Part shown: piece by piece, positions 49,956-58,957 of the stretch | Position numbering within the stretch: position 1 is the stretch's first letter | Layout of the letters: every line of letters starts with the position of its first letter | DNA from: DASYTH01 sp035762905 | Lineage (GTDB): Bacteria; Actinomycetota; Actinomycetes; Mycobacteriales; Pseudonocardiaceae | Assembly (NCBI RefSeq): GCF_035762905.1 | Contig: NZ_DASUCC010000121.1 | Span: forward strand, 1 to 64,000 | Direction of reading: 5' to 3' | Length of the DNA: 64,000 bases | Program-made: the position numbers and the translations under genes | Notes under the pieces: generated by a model | Database searches by the model: none | Told to the model about the DNA's origin: nothing | What the model saw: the letters and a program-made list of their open reading frames with translations, nothing else

Positions 49956-50981
49956 ATGCGTGTTGGCTTGCTCACCGGTGGCGGTGACTGTCCTGGACTG
50001 AACGCCGTGATCAGAGCGGTGGTCCGCAAGGGAATCGAGGCGAAGGGCTGGGAGCTGGTCGGCTTCCGCAACGGCTGGCAGGGCCCGATGGAGGGCAACG
50101 TCCGCCCACTCGGCCTGGCCGACGTCGAGGACATCCTGGCCCGCGGCGGCACGATCCTCGGCTCGTCCCGAACCAACCCGTACAAGGATTCGGGCGGCGT
50201 CGACAAGATCAAGCAGGTGCTGGCCGACCAGGGCGTCGACGCGCTGGTGGCGATCGGCGGCGAGGACACCCTCGGCGTGGCCAGGCGGCTCACCGAGGAC
50301 GGCGTCGGCGTGGTCGGGGTGCCCAAGACCATCGACAACGACCTCGGCGCCACCGACTACACGTTCGGCTTCGACACCGCGGTGCACATCGCGACCGACG
50401 CCATCGACCGGCTGCGCACCACCGCCGAGTCGCACCACCGCGCCCTGGTGATCGAGGTGATGGGCCGGCACACCGGCTGGATCGCGCTGCACTCGGGTCT
50501 GGCCGGCGGGGCCAACGTGATCCTGGTGCCGGAGCGACCGTTCGACGTGCAGAAGGTCGTCGCCTGGGTGAAGCGGCGGTTCGAGCGGCAGTACGCGCCG
50601 ATCATCGTGGTGGCCGAGGGCGCGCTGCCGGAGGGTGGCGACGAGGTGCTCGCCAGCGGCGAGAAGGACGCGTTCGGCCACGTCCGGCTGGGCGGGGTGG
50701 GCAACTGGCTGGCCGACGAGATCACCCGGCACACCGGTGCCGAGTCCCGCGCCGTGGTGCTCGGCCACGTCCAGCGCGGCGGCACGCCGACCGCCTACGA
50801 CCGGGTGCTGGCCACCCGGTTCGGGCTGCACGCGGTGGACGCGGTGGCCGACGGCGACTTCGGCGTGATGGTCGCCCTGCGCGGCACCGACATCGTGCGG
50901 GTCAAGCTGTCCGAGGCCACCGCCGAGCTGAAGACCGTGCCACTGGAGCGCTACGCCGAAGCCGAAGTGTTCTTCGGTTAG
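49956..50981 (+). CDS. pfkA: 6-phosphofructokinase (clade III; ATP or PPi type unresolved)
   Basis: A 341-aa glycolytic enzyme. It has LTGGGDCPGLNAVIRAVV (phosphoryl-donor loop), IGGEDTLGVARRL, the catalytic VPKTIDNDLG, MGRHTGWIALHSG and the fructose-6-phosphate site GHVQRGGTPTAYDR. Asp in GGEDT and Lys in PKTIDND are the residues that elsewhere mark PPi-dependent enzymes. However, in this actinobacterial clade both a PPi enzyme (Amycolatopsis methanolica) and an ATP enzyme (Streptomyces) are known. ATG 49956 follows GGAGG. Confidence 0.93.
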   Translation: MRVGLLTGGGDCPGLNAVIRAVVRKGIEAKGWELVGFRNGWQGPMEGNVRPLGLADVEDILARGGTILGSSRTNPYKDSGGVDKIKQVLADQGVDALVAIGGEDTLGVARRLTEDGVGVVGVPKTIDNDLGATDYTFGFDTAVHIATDAIDRLRTTAESHHRALVIEVMGRHTGWIALHSGLAGGANVILVPERPFDVQKVVAWVKRRFERQYAPIIVVAEGALPEGGDEVLASGEKDAFGHVRLGGVGNWLADEITRHTGAESRAVVLGHVQRGGTPTAYDRVLATRFGLHAVDAVADGDFGVMVALRGTDIVRVKLSEATAELKTVPLERYAEAEVFFG

Positions 50982-51168
50982 TTGTTCCGCCTCGCTAGTC
51001 CGCCTCGCTGGCCCGCCTCTCCGGGATTAACTGCTGTTGTTGCGTTCCAGCTGATGGTGCCGGTTGGCGGGTTGAGTGTGGCTGGGTTGCGTCACGGTGC
51101 CCCTGAGGTTGCGTTGGTTGGCCCCAGGCTTCACACGATGATCAACGACAGGCCTTAGGGTGCCTGGC

Positions 51169-52563
51169 ATGGATATCGACGAGCTGTTGTGGGCGGGTGC
51201 GGACGCGCAGGCCGCGGCGCTGCGGGACGGTTCGGCGTCGGCGGTCGAGCTGACCGAGGCGGTGCTGCGCCGGATCGACGCGGTCGACCCGACCCTGAAC
51301 GCGTTCCGGACGGTCTACGGCGACGCGGCGCGGGCGGCGGCGGCCGCGGCGCAGCGGCGGATCGACGCCGGTGAGCGCACCCCACTGCTCGGCGTGCCGG
51401 TCGCGATCAAGGACGACCTGGACGTGGCCGGCGACTTCACCGGCAAGGGCGGGCGCCCGCAGTTCCCGCCCGCCGAACGGGACGGCCCGGTCGTGGCCCG
51501 GCTGCGCGCGGCCGGCGCCGTGGTCATCGGGCACACCCGGACGCCGGACCGCTGCCTGTGGCCGTTCACCGAGACGCTCGCCTACGGCGCGACCCGCAAC
51601 CCGTGGCAGCTCGACCACACCCCGGGCGGCTCCTCGGGCGGCTCGGCGGCCGCCATCGCGGCCGGGATCGTCGGTGTGGCAACGGGTTCCGACGGCGGCG
51701 GGTCGGTGCGGATCCCGTCCGGGGCGTGCGGCGTGTTCGGTATGAAGACCAGCCGGGGGCTGATCGACGACGGTGCCGGGCAGGACTGGCACGGGCTGTC
51801 CGTGATCGGCCCGCTCGGGCGCCGGGTCGCCGACGCCGCCGCGCTGCTGGACGTCATCGCCGGCGGGCCGGTGGACCCCGCAGGCGGCTACCGGGCCGCC
51901 GTGGACGCCGACCCCGGTCCGCTGCGCGTCGCGCTGTCCTGGTGGACCCCGCTCGGCAAGCCGCCGAGGATCGAGGCGGCGCGCCGGCAGGCGGTGCTGG
52001 ACACCGCCGATCGGCTGCGCGCGCTCGGCCACCACGTCGAGCCGGCCGACCCACCGCTCGGGCCGCGGCCGTCGCCCCAGTTCCTGGTCCGCTACCTGCG
52101 CGGAGTGGCCGACGACGTGGCCGGGCTGCCGCATCCGGAGTGGCTGGAGCCGCGCACCCGGCGCATCGCCCGGCTCGGCGGCACGATCCCGGACCGCGTG
52201 CTGGCCCGGGCCCGCGCCGCGGAGGCCGGCCTGCACAAGCGGATGAGCGCGTTCTTCGGCGATTTCGACGTGCTGCTGCAGCCCGGGTGGACCACCCGGC
52301 AGCCGCGGGTTGGCCGTTACCACGGCAGCGGCACGACCAGCACGCTCGCCGGCGTATCCCTGGGCATCCCGTACTTCCCGACCTGGAACGTGCTCGGCTA
52401 CCCGGTGGCCGCGCTGCCGGTCGGCTGGGACGACGCCGGTCTGCCCATCGGGGTGCAGCTGATCGGTCCGGCGGATGCCGAGCGGCGGCTGCTGTCGCTG
52501 TCCGGCCAGTACGAGCGGGCGCACCCGTGGGCGGACCGGCGGCCGGACCCGGTCTACGGCTGA
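51169..52563 (+). CDS. Amidase-signature family hydrolase
   Basis: A 464-aa enzyme with the Ser-cisSer-Lys triad: Lys in VPVAIKDDLDVAG, the cis-Ser in TPGGSSGGSAAAIAAG and the nucleophile Ser in GSDGGGSVRIPSGACG. The C-terminal PVGWDDAGLPIGVQLIGP is typical. It could be an acylamidase, or less likely a GatA-like subunit, since no gatB or gatC is near. ATG 51169 was chosen because TAGGGT (51156-51161) ends 7 nt upstream. The 187 bp before it hold only short TCCGCCTCGCT repeats. Confidence 0.92.
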   Translation: MDIDELLWAGADAQAAALRDGSASAVELTEAVLRRIDAVDPTLNAFRTVYGDAARAAAAAAQRRIDAGERTPLLGVPVAIKDDLDVAGDFTGKGGRPQFPPAERDGPVVARLRAAGAVVIGHTRTPDRCLWPFTETLAYGATRNPWQLDHTPGGSSGGSAAAIAAGIVGVATGSDGGGSVRIPSGACGVFGMKTSRGLIDDGAGQDWHGLSVIGPLGRRVADAAALLDVIAGGPVDPAGGYRAAVDADPGPLRVALSWWTPLGKPPRIEAARRQAVLDTADRLRALGHHVEPADPPLGPRPSPQFLVRYLRGVADDVAGLPHPEWLEPRTRRIARLGGTIPDRVLARARAAEAGLHKRMSAFFGDFDVLLQPGWTTRQPRVGRYHGSGTTSTLAGVSLGIPYFPTWNVLGYPVAALPVGWDDAGLPIGVQLIGPADAERRLLSLSGQYERAHPWADRRPDPVYG

Positions 52564-52615
52564 TCGGCATCGGCCCGAAGATTGGCTTTGTAGCGCGACC
52601 TCCTACCCTTGGTCT

Positions 52616-54004
52616 GTGAACTGGACCGTGGACGTCCCGGTGGACACACTCCCGGAGTTGCCACCGTTGCCGCCGAACCTTCGGACCGCGCTGGACGACG
52701 CGCTCGCCCGCCCGGCCGCACAGCAGCCCGAATGGCCGGACCACGGTCAGGTGCGCCAGGTGCGCACGCTGCTGGAGAGCGTCCCACCGATCACGGTGCC
52801 GACCGAGATCGACCGGATGGGCGAGCGGCTCGCCGAGGTCGCTCGCGGCGAGGCGTTCATGCTGCAGGGCGGCGACTGCGCGGAGACGTTCGCGGACAAC
52901 ACCGAGCCGCACATCCGCGGCAACATCCGGACGCTGCTGCAGATGGCGGTGGTGCTGACCTACGGGGCCAGCGTGCCGGTGGTCAAGGTCGCCCGGTTCG
53001 CCGGGCAGTACGCCAAGCCGCGCTCGAACAACACCGACCACCTCGGGCTTCCGGTCTACCGCGGGGACATCATCAACTCCCTGGTGGCCACCCCGGAGGC
53101 GCGGACGCCGGACCCGGGCCGGATGATCCGGGCCTACGCCAACGCCGGCGCCGCGATGAACCTGCTGCGCGCGCTGACCGCGGCCGGCATGGCCGACCTG
53201 AACAACCTGCACGACTGGAACAAGGACTTCGTGCGCACCTCGCCGGCCGGTGAGCGGTACGAGGCGCTGGCCACCGAGATCGACCGTGGGCTGCGGTTCA
53301 TGGCCGCCTGCGGGGTGCAGGACACCACCCTGCACAGCACCGAGATCTTCGCCAGCCACGAGGCGCTGCTGCTCGACTACGAGCGGGCCATGCTGCGCCT
53401 GGACACCGGCGGTGACGAGGCCAAGCTCTACGACCTGTCGTCGCACTTCCTCTGGGTCGGCGACCGCACCCGCCAGCTCGACGGCGCGCACATCGCCTTC
53501 GCCGAGCTGCTGGCCAACCCGATCGGCGTCAAGATCGGCCCGACCACCACCCCCAGCCAGGCCGTGGAATACGTCAAGCGCCTTGACCCGTTCGGCGTCC
53601 CCGGCCGGCTGACCCTGATCAGCCGCATGGGCAACGCGAAGGTGCGCGAGGTGCTGCCGCCGATCATCGAGGAGGTCACCGCCGCCGGGCACAAGGTCAT
53701 CTGGCAGTGCGACCCCATGCACGGCAACACCCACGAGTCCTCCACCGGCTACAAGACCCGGCACTTCGACCGGATCGTCGATGAGGTGCAGGGCTTCTTC
53801 GAAGTGCACCGCCGGCTGGGCACCCACCCCGGCGGCATCCACATCGAGCTCACCGGCGAGGACGTCACCGAATGTCTCGGCGGCGCCCAGGAAATCTCCG
53901 ACGCCGACCTGCACGGCCGCTACGAGACCGCCTGCGACCCGCGGCTGAACACCCAGCAGTCCCTCGAACTCGCCTTCCTCGTCGCCGAGATGCTCCGCTC
54001 CTGA
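52616..54004 (+). CDS. aroG: Class II (plant-type) 3-deoxy-7-phosphoheptulonate synthase
   Basis: Catalyses the first step of the shikimate pathway from PEP and erythrose-4-phosphate. The 462-aa length matches M. tuberculosis AroG (Rv2178c). The class II signatures include LQGGDCAETFADNTEPHIRG, VVKVARFAGQYAKPRS, WQCDPMHGNTHESSTG and the C-terminal ACDPRLNTQQSLELAFLVAE. GTG 52616 gives MNWTVDVPVD, the family N-terminus, and TACCCT (52604-52609) ends 6 nt before it. Family members partner with chorismate mutase and respond to aromatic amino acids. Confidence 0.97.
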   Translation: MNWTVDVPVDTLPELPPLPPNLRTALDDALARPAAQQPEWPDHGQVRQVRTLLESVPPITVPTEIDRMGERLAEVARGEAFMLQGGDCAETFADNTEPHIRGNIRTLLQMAVVLTYGASVPVVKVARFAGQYAKPRSNNTDHLGLPVYRGDIINSLVATPEARTPDPGRMIRAYANAGAAMNLLRALTAAGMADLNNLHDWNKDFVRTSPAGERYEALATEIDRGLRFMAACGVQDTTLHSTEIFASHEALLLDYERAMLRLDTGGDEAKLYDLSSHFLWVGDRTRQLDGAHIAFAELLANPIGVKIGPTTTPSQAVEYVKRLDPFGVPGRLTLISRMGNAKVREVLPPIIEEVTAAGHKVIWQCDPMHGNTHESSTGYKTRHFDRIVDEVQGFFEVHRRLGTHPGGIHIELTGEDVTECLGGAQEISDADLHGRYETACDPRLNTQQSLELAFLVAEMLRS

Positions 54005-54023
54005 CGGCGGGGAACCGCCGGGG

Positions 54024-56093
54024 TCACGGCAGCGCGAAGATGACCACGCGGCCGCCGGGTTCGACTCGGCCGCCGCGGTCGGGGGACTGGGCGAAGACGC
54101 GGCCGTTCGGGTTGCCGAGGCCGAACTGCTGGACCTCGGCGCGCAGACCGAGGCCGGCGAGCGTGGCCTGAGCCTGCGCGACGTTGCCCTGGGTGAGGTC
54201 GGGCACGCTGATGGCGTTGGAGAGCGTGACGCCGATCCGCTTGGTGTCGGTGGCCTTCAGCTCGGTCTTCGCCTGCGGGTTGGTCTTGATGACCTTGCCG
54301 GCGTCGATGTCCCGGTCGAACGCGGCGGGCTCGTCGAACGGTTCGAAGCCGGCCTGGGACAGGATCTGGAACGCCTCGTCCCGGGTCTTGCCGCGCACGT
54401 CCGGCACCGGCTTGGGTTTGGGGCCCTTGCTGAGCACGACCTTGACCGTGGCGCCGAGGCTCAGCTCGGTGCCGGTCTTCGGGTCGAGCCGCAGCACCGT
54501 GCCCTCCGGCACGTTGTCGTCGAACTCCGCGGTGCCGTCGTCCGGCGGCAGCGGGCTCAGACCGGCCGAGGTGATCGCGGCGCTCGCCTCGTCGACGCTG
54601 ATCCCCGGGCGGATCTCCGGCACCTTCGGCCGCCCGGTGGAGATGATCAGCTTGATCTGGTCGCCGCGCAGCGCACTGGAGCCGGCGGCCGGGTCGGTCT
54701 CGATCACCGTGCCGAGCGGGACCTCGTCGTTGGGTTTGCGGACCACCGCGGCGTTGAGATCCGAGTCGGTCAGCGCCTGGGTGGCGCCGGCCTCGTCCAG
54801 CCCGGTCACCGCGGGCACCGAGGTCCACCGGCCGGCGGCGAACCACCAGGTGCTGGTGCCGATCAGGGCCAGCACCAGCACCCCGATCATGCTCAGCAGC
54901 AGGGTCCGGTTGCGCCTGCTCATCGGCTGGCGGGGCGGGCGCGGCGGGCCGGGCGGCCGAGACGGCGGCGGCGGGGTGCCGTACGGCGGGCTCGGTGGCG
55001 GCGCGGCGAGCACCGCCGGGTCCGCGCCGGGCGGAAGATCGGAGCGCAGCAGCGCCCGGGTGCCCTGCGGACCGACCGGCTGGAACCCGGCCGGCACCTG
55101 CCGCACCACGGTCGCGTTGCTGACCGGCACCAGGGTGTCCGCGTCGGCGGCGGCGACCGGTCCCGGCGGATCCAGCCCCAGCGCCCGGGCCTGGTCCTCG
55201 GCCGACACCGGCACGGTCAGGTCCACCTGGTGGCAGTGCGGCACCGGCACCGGAACCCGCGGAACCGGTGCGGTGGCGCGGATCCGCTCCAGGTCGATCA
55301 GGAACGCCCCGGCGTCCACCGGCCGGCTGGCCGGCGCCCGCCGGGTGGCGCGCAGCATCAGCTCGTCCAGGGCCGGCAGCCCGCTGCCCGGCGCCGGGAC
55401 GTCGTCGTTGACATGCCGGTAGGCGATGGACAGCGCGTTGTCCCCGACGTAGGGCGGAGTGCCGGTGAGCATCTCGTAGAGCACGATCCCGGCCGAGTAG
55501 ACGTCGCCGCGCGCGGTGGCCGTGCCCGTGGTGACCTGCTCGGGAGACAGGTACGCGACCGTGCCGAGGATCACGCTGCTGCTCGTGGTGCGCACCCCGG
55601 CGATCGCCCGGACCAGGCCGAAGTCGCCGACCTTGATCGCCCCGTTCGCGCCGATCAGCACGTTCTCCGGCTTCACGTCGCGATGCACCAGCCCGGCCCG
55701 GTGCGCGGCGGCGAGCGCGGCCAGGATCGGCTCCATGATGGACACCGCCAGCGGCACGCCAAGCGCGCCGCGCTCGTCGATCAGGTCCCGCAGCGTGCCG
55801 CCGGCCACCAACTCCATCACCAGGTAGACGTTCTCGCCGTCGAGGCCCTGGTCGTGCACGGCGACCACGTTCGGATGGTGGATCTTGGCCGCCGAGCGGG
55901 CCTCCAGCTCGAACCGGTCGACGAAGGTGCGGTCGGCGGCGAACTTCGGATCCATCACCTTGATCGCGACCGGCCGGTCCAGCCGGGTGTCCAGACCCCG
56001 GTACACCGAGGACATCCCGCCTCGGGCGAGCAGCCCGTCGACCCGGTACCTCTGCTCGAGCAGGGTTCCGGTCAGGGCGGGGCCGTTCTCCAC
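54024..56093 (-). CDS. pknL: Serine/threonine protein kinase PknL-like with four PASTA domains
   Basis: A 689-aa membrane kinase. The kinase domain spans residues about 14-280 (Lys45 in RPVAIKVM, HRDVKPENVL, DFGLVRAI, a Ser/Thr-rich activation loop and SPEQ). A Pro-rich juxtamembrane region and one transmembrane helix at about 395-415 follow, then four extracellular PASTA repeats to the end. M. tuberculosis PknL, at the same locus beside Rv2175c, has no PASTA repeats. GTG 56093 is the first usable start in frame and gives MENGPALTGT; TACCAT ends 8 nt upstream. PASTA repeats sense muropeptides or lipid II. Confidence 0.93.
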   Translation of the reverse strand: MENGPALTGTLLEQRYRVDGLLARGGMSSVYRGLDTRLDRPVAIKVMDPKFAADRTFVDRFELEARSAAKIHHPNVVAVHDQGLDGENVYLVMELVAGGTLRDLIDERGALGVPLAVSIMEPILAALAAAHRAGLVHRDVKPENVLIGANGAIKVGDFGLVRAIAGVRTTSSSVILGTVAYLSPEQVTTGTATARGDVYSAGIVLYEMLTGTPPYVGDNALSIAYRHVNDDVPAPGSGLPALDELMLRATRRAPASRPVDAGAFLIDLERIRATAPVPRVPVPVPHCHQVDLTVPVSAEDQARALGLDPPGPVAAADADTLVPVSNATVVRQVPAGFQPVGPQGTRALLRSDLPPGADPAVLAAPPPSPPYGTPPPPSRPPGPPRPPRQPMSRRNRTLLLSMIGVLVLALIGTSTWWFAAGRWTSVPAVTGLDEAGATQALTDSDLNAAVVRKPNDEVPLGTVIETDPAAGSSALRGDQIKLIISTGRPKVPEIRPGISVDEASAAITSAGLSPLPPDDGTAEFDDNVPEGTVLRLDPKTGTELSLGATVKVVLSKGPKPKPVPDVRGKTRDEAFQILSQAGFEPFDEPAAFDRDIDAGKVIKTNPQAKTELKATDTKRIGVTLSNAISVPDLTQGNVAQAQATLAGLGLRAEVQQFGLGNPNGRVFAQSPDRGGRVEPGGRVVIFALP

Positions 56094-56181
56094 GATCGTC
56101 GATGGTACGTAGCCCGCGCGGTGCGTGTGGCCGACCCGCCGATTTCTGTGCTGGGCGCACGGAGTGTGGCAGGGTGTTCGC

Positions 56182-56550
56182 GTGAGTCCGATTCCGTCTG
56201 CTGAGGACGTTCTCGAGCCTGACGTGGAGGTCCTGACGCTGCCGGAAGTCGCGGCGCGGCTGTCCCTGCCGGTCACCAGAGTCCAGCAGGCGCTGCGCGA
56301 CGGTCACCTGCTCGCCGTGCGGCGCGACGGCGGCCTGGTCGTCCCCGCCCTGTTCCTCACCGACGACGGCGCGATCGTCAAGGGACTACCCGGCACCATC
56401 ACGGTGCTCACCGACTCCGGCTTCACCCCGGACGACATCATGCGTTGGCTGTTCACCGCCGACGACTCGCTGCCCGGCACCCCGATCGAGGCGCTGCGCA
56501 CCAACCGCGGCACCGAGGTCAAGCGCCGCGCCCAGGCCCTCGCCTTCTAG
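56182..56550 (+). CDS. Rv2175c-like DNA-binding protein, likely PknL substrate
   Basis: A 122-aa protein with a winged-helix-like segment (LTLPEVAARLSLPVTRVQQA, then DGHLLAVRRDGGLVVPA) and the C-terminal block TVLTDSGFTPDDIMRWLFT. In M. tuberculosis the neighbour of pknL, Rv2175c, binds DNA and is phosphorylated by PknL; the divergent arrangement is the same here. The GTG at 56182 was chosen because it leaves the family domain complete. Its stop TAG (56548-56550) shares CTAG with the stop of the convergent phytoene-synthase-like gene. Confidence 0.87.
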   Translation: MSPIPSAEDVLEPDVEVLTLPEVAARLSLPVTRVQQALRDGHLLAVRRDGGLVVPALFLTDDGAIVKGLPGTITVLTDSGFTPDDIMRWLFTADDSLPGTPIEALRTNRGTEVKRRAQALAF

Positions 56551-57467
56551 GGGATTCTGGCCAGGACCGCGCGCACCAGCCCGGACGCGGCGACCGCGGC
56601 CCGGCGCCGGGCCGGGACGGCCACTCGCCGGCCCAACACCGCGTAGTCCGCGGCGACGATCTCGTCCAGGATGCCGGCGTAGAGGGTGGCCGCGGTGCGC
56701 ACGCATGGCCGGGATTCCGGGCACAGCAGCGCGATCCCGGGTTCGGCGCGCCGGTAGGTGGCCCGGGTGCAGGCGACCAGGTGGGCCAGCGCGCGGCGGA
56801 CCGGCGGGTCGGTCCGGCCGGTGCGTCGGGCCCATTCCAGCCGCGCCCGGTCCACGCCGAACGCGGCCAGCTCGGCGGCCGGCAGGTACACCCGCCCGCG
56901 GTCGAGGTCCTCGCCGACGTCGCGCAGGAAGTTGGTCAGCTGGAACGCCTCGCCCAGCGCGGCCGCCGCCGGCTCGGCTTCGGCCGGCGGGCCGACGGTG
57001 CCCAGCACCGGCAGCAGTTGCAGTCCGATCACCCCGGCCGAGCCGTACACGTACCGGCCCAGGTCGGCGAACGTGGCGTAGTCGGTGACCGTGAGGTCCA
57101 TCCGCATGGACTCGAGGAACCCGGCGAACAGCTCCGGCCGGATGCGGTACCGGCGCACCGTGTCGGCCAGCGCGGCGAGCACCGGATGGCCGGCCGGCCC
57201 GCCGGCCAGGACCGCGGTCAGCTCGTCGGCCAGCCGGGCCAGCCCCCGGACCCGGTCGGACCGGGCGATGCCGGGCGCGTCGACGATCTCGTCGGCCACC
57301 CGGGCGAACCCGTACAGCGCGTGCACCGCCGGCCGCCGGTCGGCCGGCAGCAGCCGGGTGGCAAGGAAGTAGGTGCGGCCGTAGCGCGCGTTGATCCGAC
57401 GGCAGGCCCGGTAGGCCGCGTCGAGCTCGACGTGGCGCCGCGAGCTCAGCGCTTGCAGCTGACCCAC
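56547..57467 (-). CDS. Squalene/phytoene synthase family protein
   Basis: A 306-aa head-to-head prenyl synthase. It has RYGRTYFLATRLLPADRR near residue 25, the first aspartate motif in FARVADEIVDAPG, and the second in TNFLRDVGEDLDRGRVYLP. Phytoene or squalene/hydroxysqualene synthesis are options; no desaturase or cyclase is in view. There is no start codon between the upstream gene's stop and the conserved core, so GTG 57467 inside the end of the lipoprotein gene (22-nt overlap) is the best choice. A CTG in a CTGA overlap is the alternative. Confidence 0.85.
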   Translation of the reverse strand: MGQLQALSSRRHVELDAAYRACRRINARYGRTYFLATRLLPADRRPAVHALYGFARVADEIVDAPGIARSDRVRGLARLADELTAVLAGGPAGHPVLAALADTVRRYRIRPELFAGFLESMRMDLTVTDYATFADLGRYVYGSAGVIGLQLLPVLGTVGPPAEAEPAAAALGEAFQLTNFLRDVGEDLDRGRVYLPAAELAAFGVDRARLEWARRTGRTDPPVRRALAHLVACTRATYRRAEPGIALLCPESRPCVRTAATLYAGILDEIVAADYAVLGRRVAVPARRRAAVAASGLVRAVLARIP

Positions 57468-58846
57468 TGCCCCGCCGGGCAGCCGCTGTTGTCCGCCTGG
57501 TACTTCTGCACCAGTTGGTTCTCCAGCGCGTACGCCGATCCGGCGTTGTCGGTCGCGGTGACCAGTTCGAAGGTGCACACCGCCTGGTTGGCCGCGAGGC
57601 AGGTGCGCAGCTGCAGGGTGGCGTGGTCGCGCCAGTACCGGCTGGCCACCACGCCGTACTTCCACACCTTGCCGCCGTAGTTGATCACGTAGACGTAGTG
57701 GCTGCCCTCGGTCCTGCGCTCCTTGGGGTCCGCCGGCTTGGCCTGGGCCTGCCGGGTGACCTGCTCCAGGTCCGGCGCTTCGGCGAGCACCAGCGGGGCG
57801 AACACGGCGTTCCACGGGTGGGTGCCGGCCACCGAGTGCGCGCGCTGCCAGAAGTTCACCCATTCCGGTGAGTTGATCGTGCAGGTGGCCGAGCCGGGCT
57901 GGCCGGGGGCGACCGGTCCGACCTGGACCTCGCACGCGCCCAGCGGGGCGTTGTCCCCGGTCCAGTCCGCCTTCACGTGCACCCGGACCGGCACCTTGGC
58001 GGTGTTGGTGAACTCGACGATCAGCGAGCAGCTCTCCGCTCCGCAGCCCTCGAAGCGGTGCGTGCCCTGCTGGACCGTGGTCAGCGCGTCCACCGCGCTG
58101 ACCAGTTGTCCGGCCTGGGCGGCGAGGTCGGTGTAGAACGCGGTGCTGTTGGCCGAGGTGTCCACCACGTCCACCACCAGGTCGCTGACCCGGGTGTTGT
58201 CGGTCTTGCCGTACTTGGACAGGGCGATCTTGGTGAGCCCGTGCGGCGGCTGCGCGGCCAGGTACAGCGTGCCGAGGTCCAGCGGGACCTTGATCACCTC
58301 GACGCCGGACTCGGTCGACTTCGGCCGGTCGGCGAGCGCCCCTTCGCCGTCGGTGGGCTGCTTGGCCAGGTCCTGGCTGACCGCGTCCGGGGTGAACATC
58401 TCGGCGAACTCCACGCCGAGCAGCACCGAGGGCAGCTTGACCCAGCGGTCGGCGTAGGCCGTGCCCTTGCCCGCACCGTCCCCGATGCCGCGCAGGGCGG
58501 CCCAGAACGCGGCCGGCGCCTTCACGTACAGCGTCTTGTTGATGACCAGGATGTTGGCGGGCGCGTCGCTCAGCGTGATCTGACCGAGCACCTCGCCGGC
58601 CGCCGAGACGGTCACCTCGAACCCGAGCTTCTCGTCGGACGCCGAGGTCAGCGAGCCCTTGTAGTGCACGGCGCCGGACTCGCCGAAGTTCAGCAGGGAC
58701 TGGTTGATGGACTCGGCGGCGGTCAGCGGTGGGATCGTGCCGGGCACCGGCGATCCACTGACCGCGTTGCTGCAGCTGGCGCAGACCAGCACGAGCGCGC
58801 TCAGCACGGCGACGAGCCGGAACCACCCCCGCCCTGCCCGCTTCAT
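57446..58846 (-). CDS. Large secreted lipoprotein, LppX/LprG-like N-terminal domain
   Basis: A 466-aa envelope protein with a signal and candidate lipidation Cys25 (LVCASC; the lipobox is unusual because position -3 is also Cys). Residues about 40-230 resemble the LppX/LprG lipid-carrier family (GESGAVHYKGSLTSASDEKL). Residues about 240-466 form a second, cysteine-bearing domain with a WYxxY-poor but aromatic C-terminus. ATG 58846 follows GGGAGCGAGG. The overlap with the downstream prenyl synthase suggests one operon, which fits export or carriage of a lipid product, but this is inference. Confidence 0.72.
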   Translation of the reverse strand: MKRAGRGWFRLVAVLSALVLVCASCSNAVSGSPVPGTIPPLTAAESINQSLLNFGESGAVHYKGSLTSASDEKLGFEVTVSAAGEVLGQITLSDAPANILVINKTLYVKAPAAFWAALRGIGDGAGKGTAYADRWVKLPSVLLGVEFAEMFTPDAVSQDLAKQPTDGEGALADRPKSTESGVEVIKVPLDLGTLYLAAQPPHGLTKIALSKYGKTDNTRVSDLVVDVVDTSANSTAFYTDLAAQAGQLVSAVDALTTVQQGTHRFEGCGAESCSLIVEFTNTAKVPVRVHVKADWTGDNAPLGACEVQVGPVAPGQPGSATCTINSPEWVNFWQRAHSVAGTHPWNAVFAPLVLAEAPDLEQVTRQAQAKPADPKERRTEGSHYVYVINYGGKVWKYGVVASRYWRDHATLQLRTCLAANQAVCTFELVTATDNAGSAYALENQLVQKYQADNSGCPAGQWVSCKR

Positions 58847-58957
58847 CCTCGCTCCCGCCTGGCCGCCGTACCGTTCACCCAGTGTGCGGCATCGCGGACC
58901 CCGTGGTTGCAGTATGTCCGGGTTCGACGGCCGCGACGAGCACCAATTGGTTTCATC

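Noticed and set aside
50982..51168. Repeated TCCGCCTCGCT words before the amidase as an iteron or operator
   Set aside because: There are only two close copies and a partial third, without dyad symmetry or regular phasing.
53920..56307. A 795-codon minus-strand frame alongside pknL
   Set aside because: It is a frame-shifted shadow of pknL, rich in Arg/Gly/Ala, with no domain. The other frame holds the kinase and PASTA motifs.
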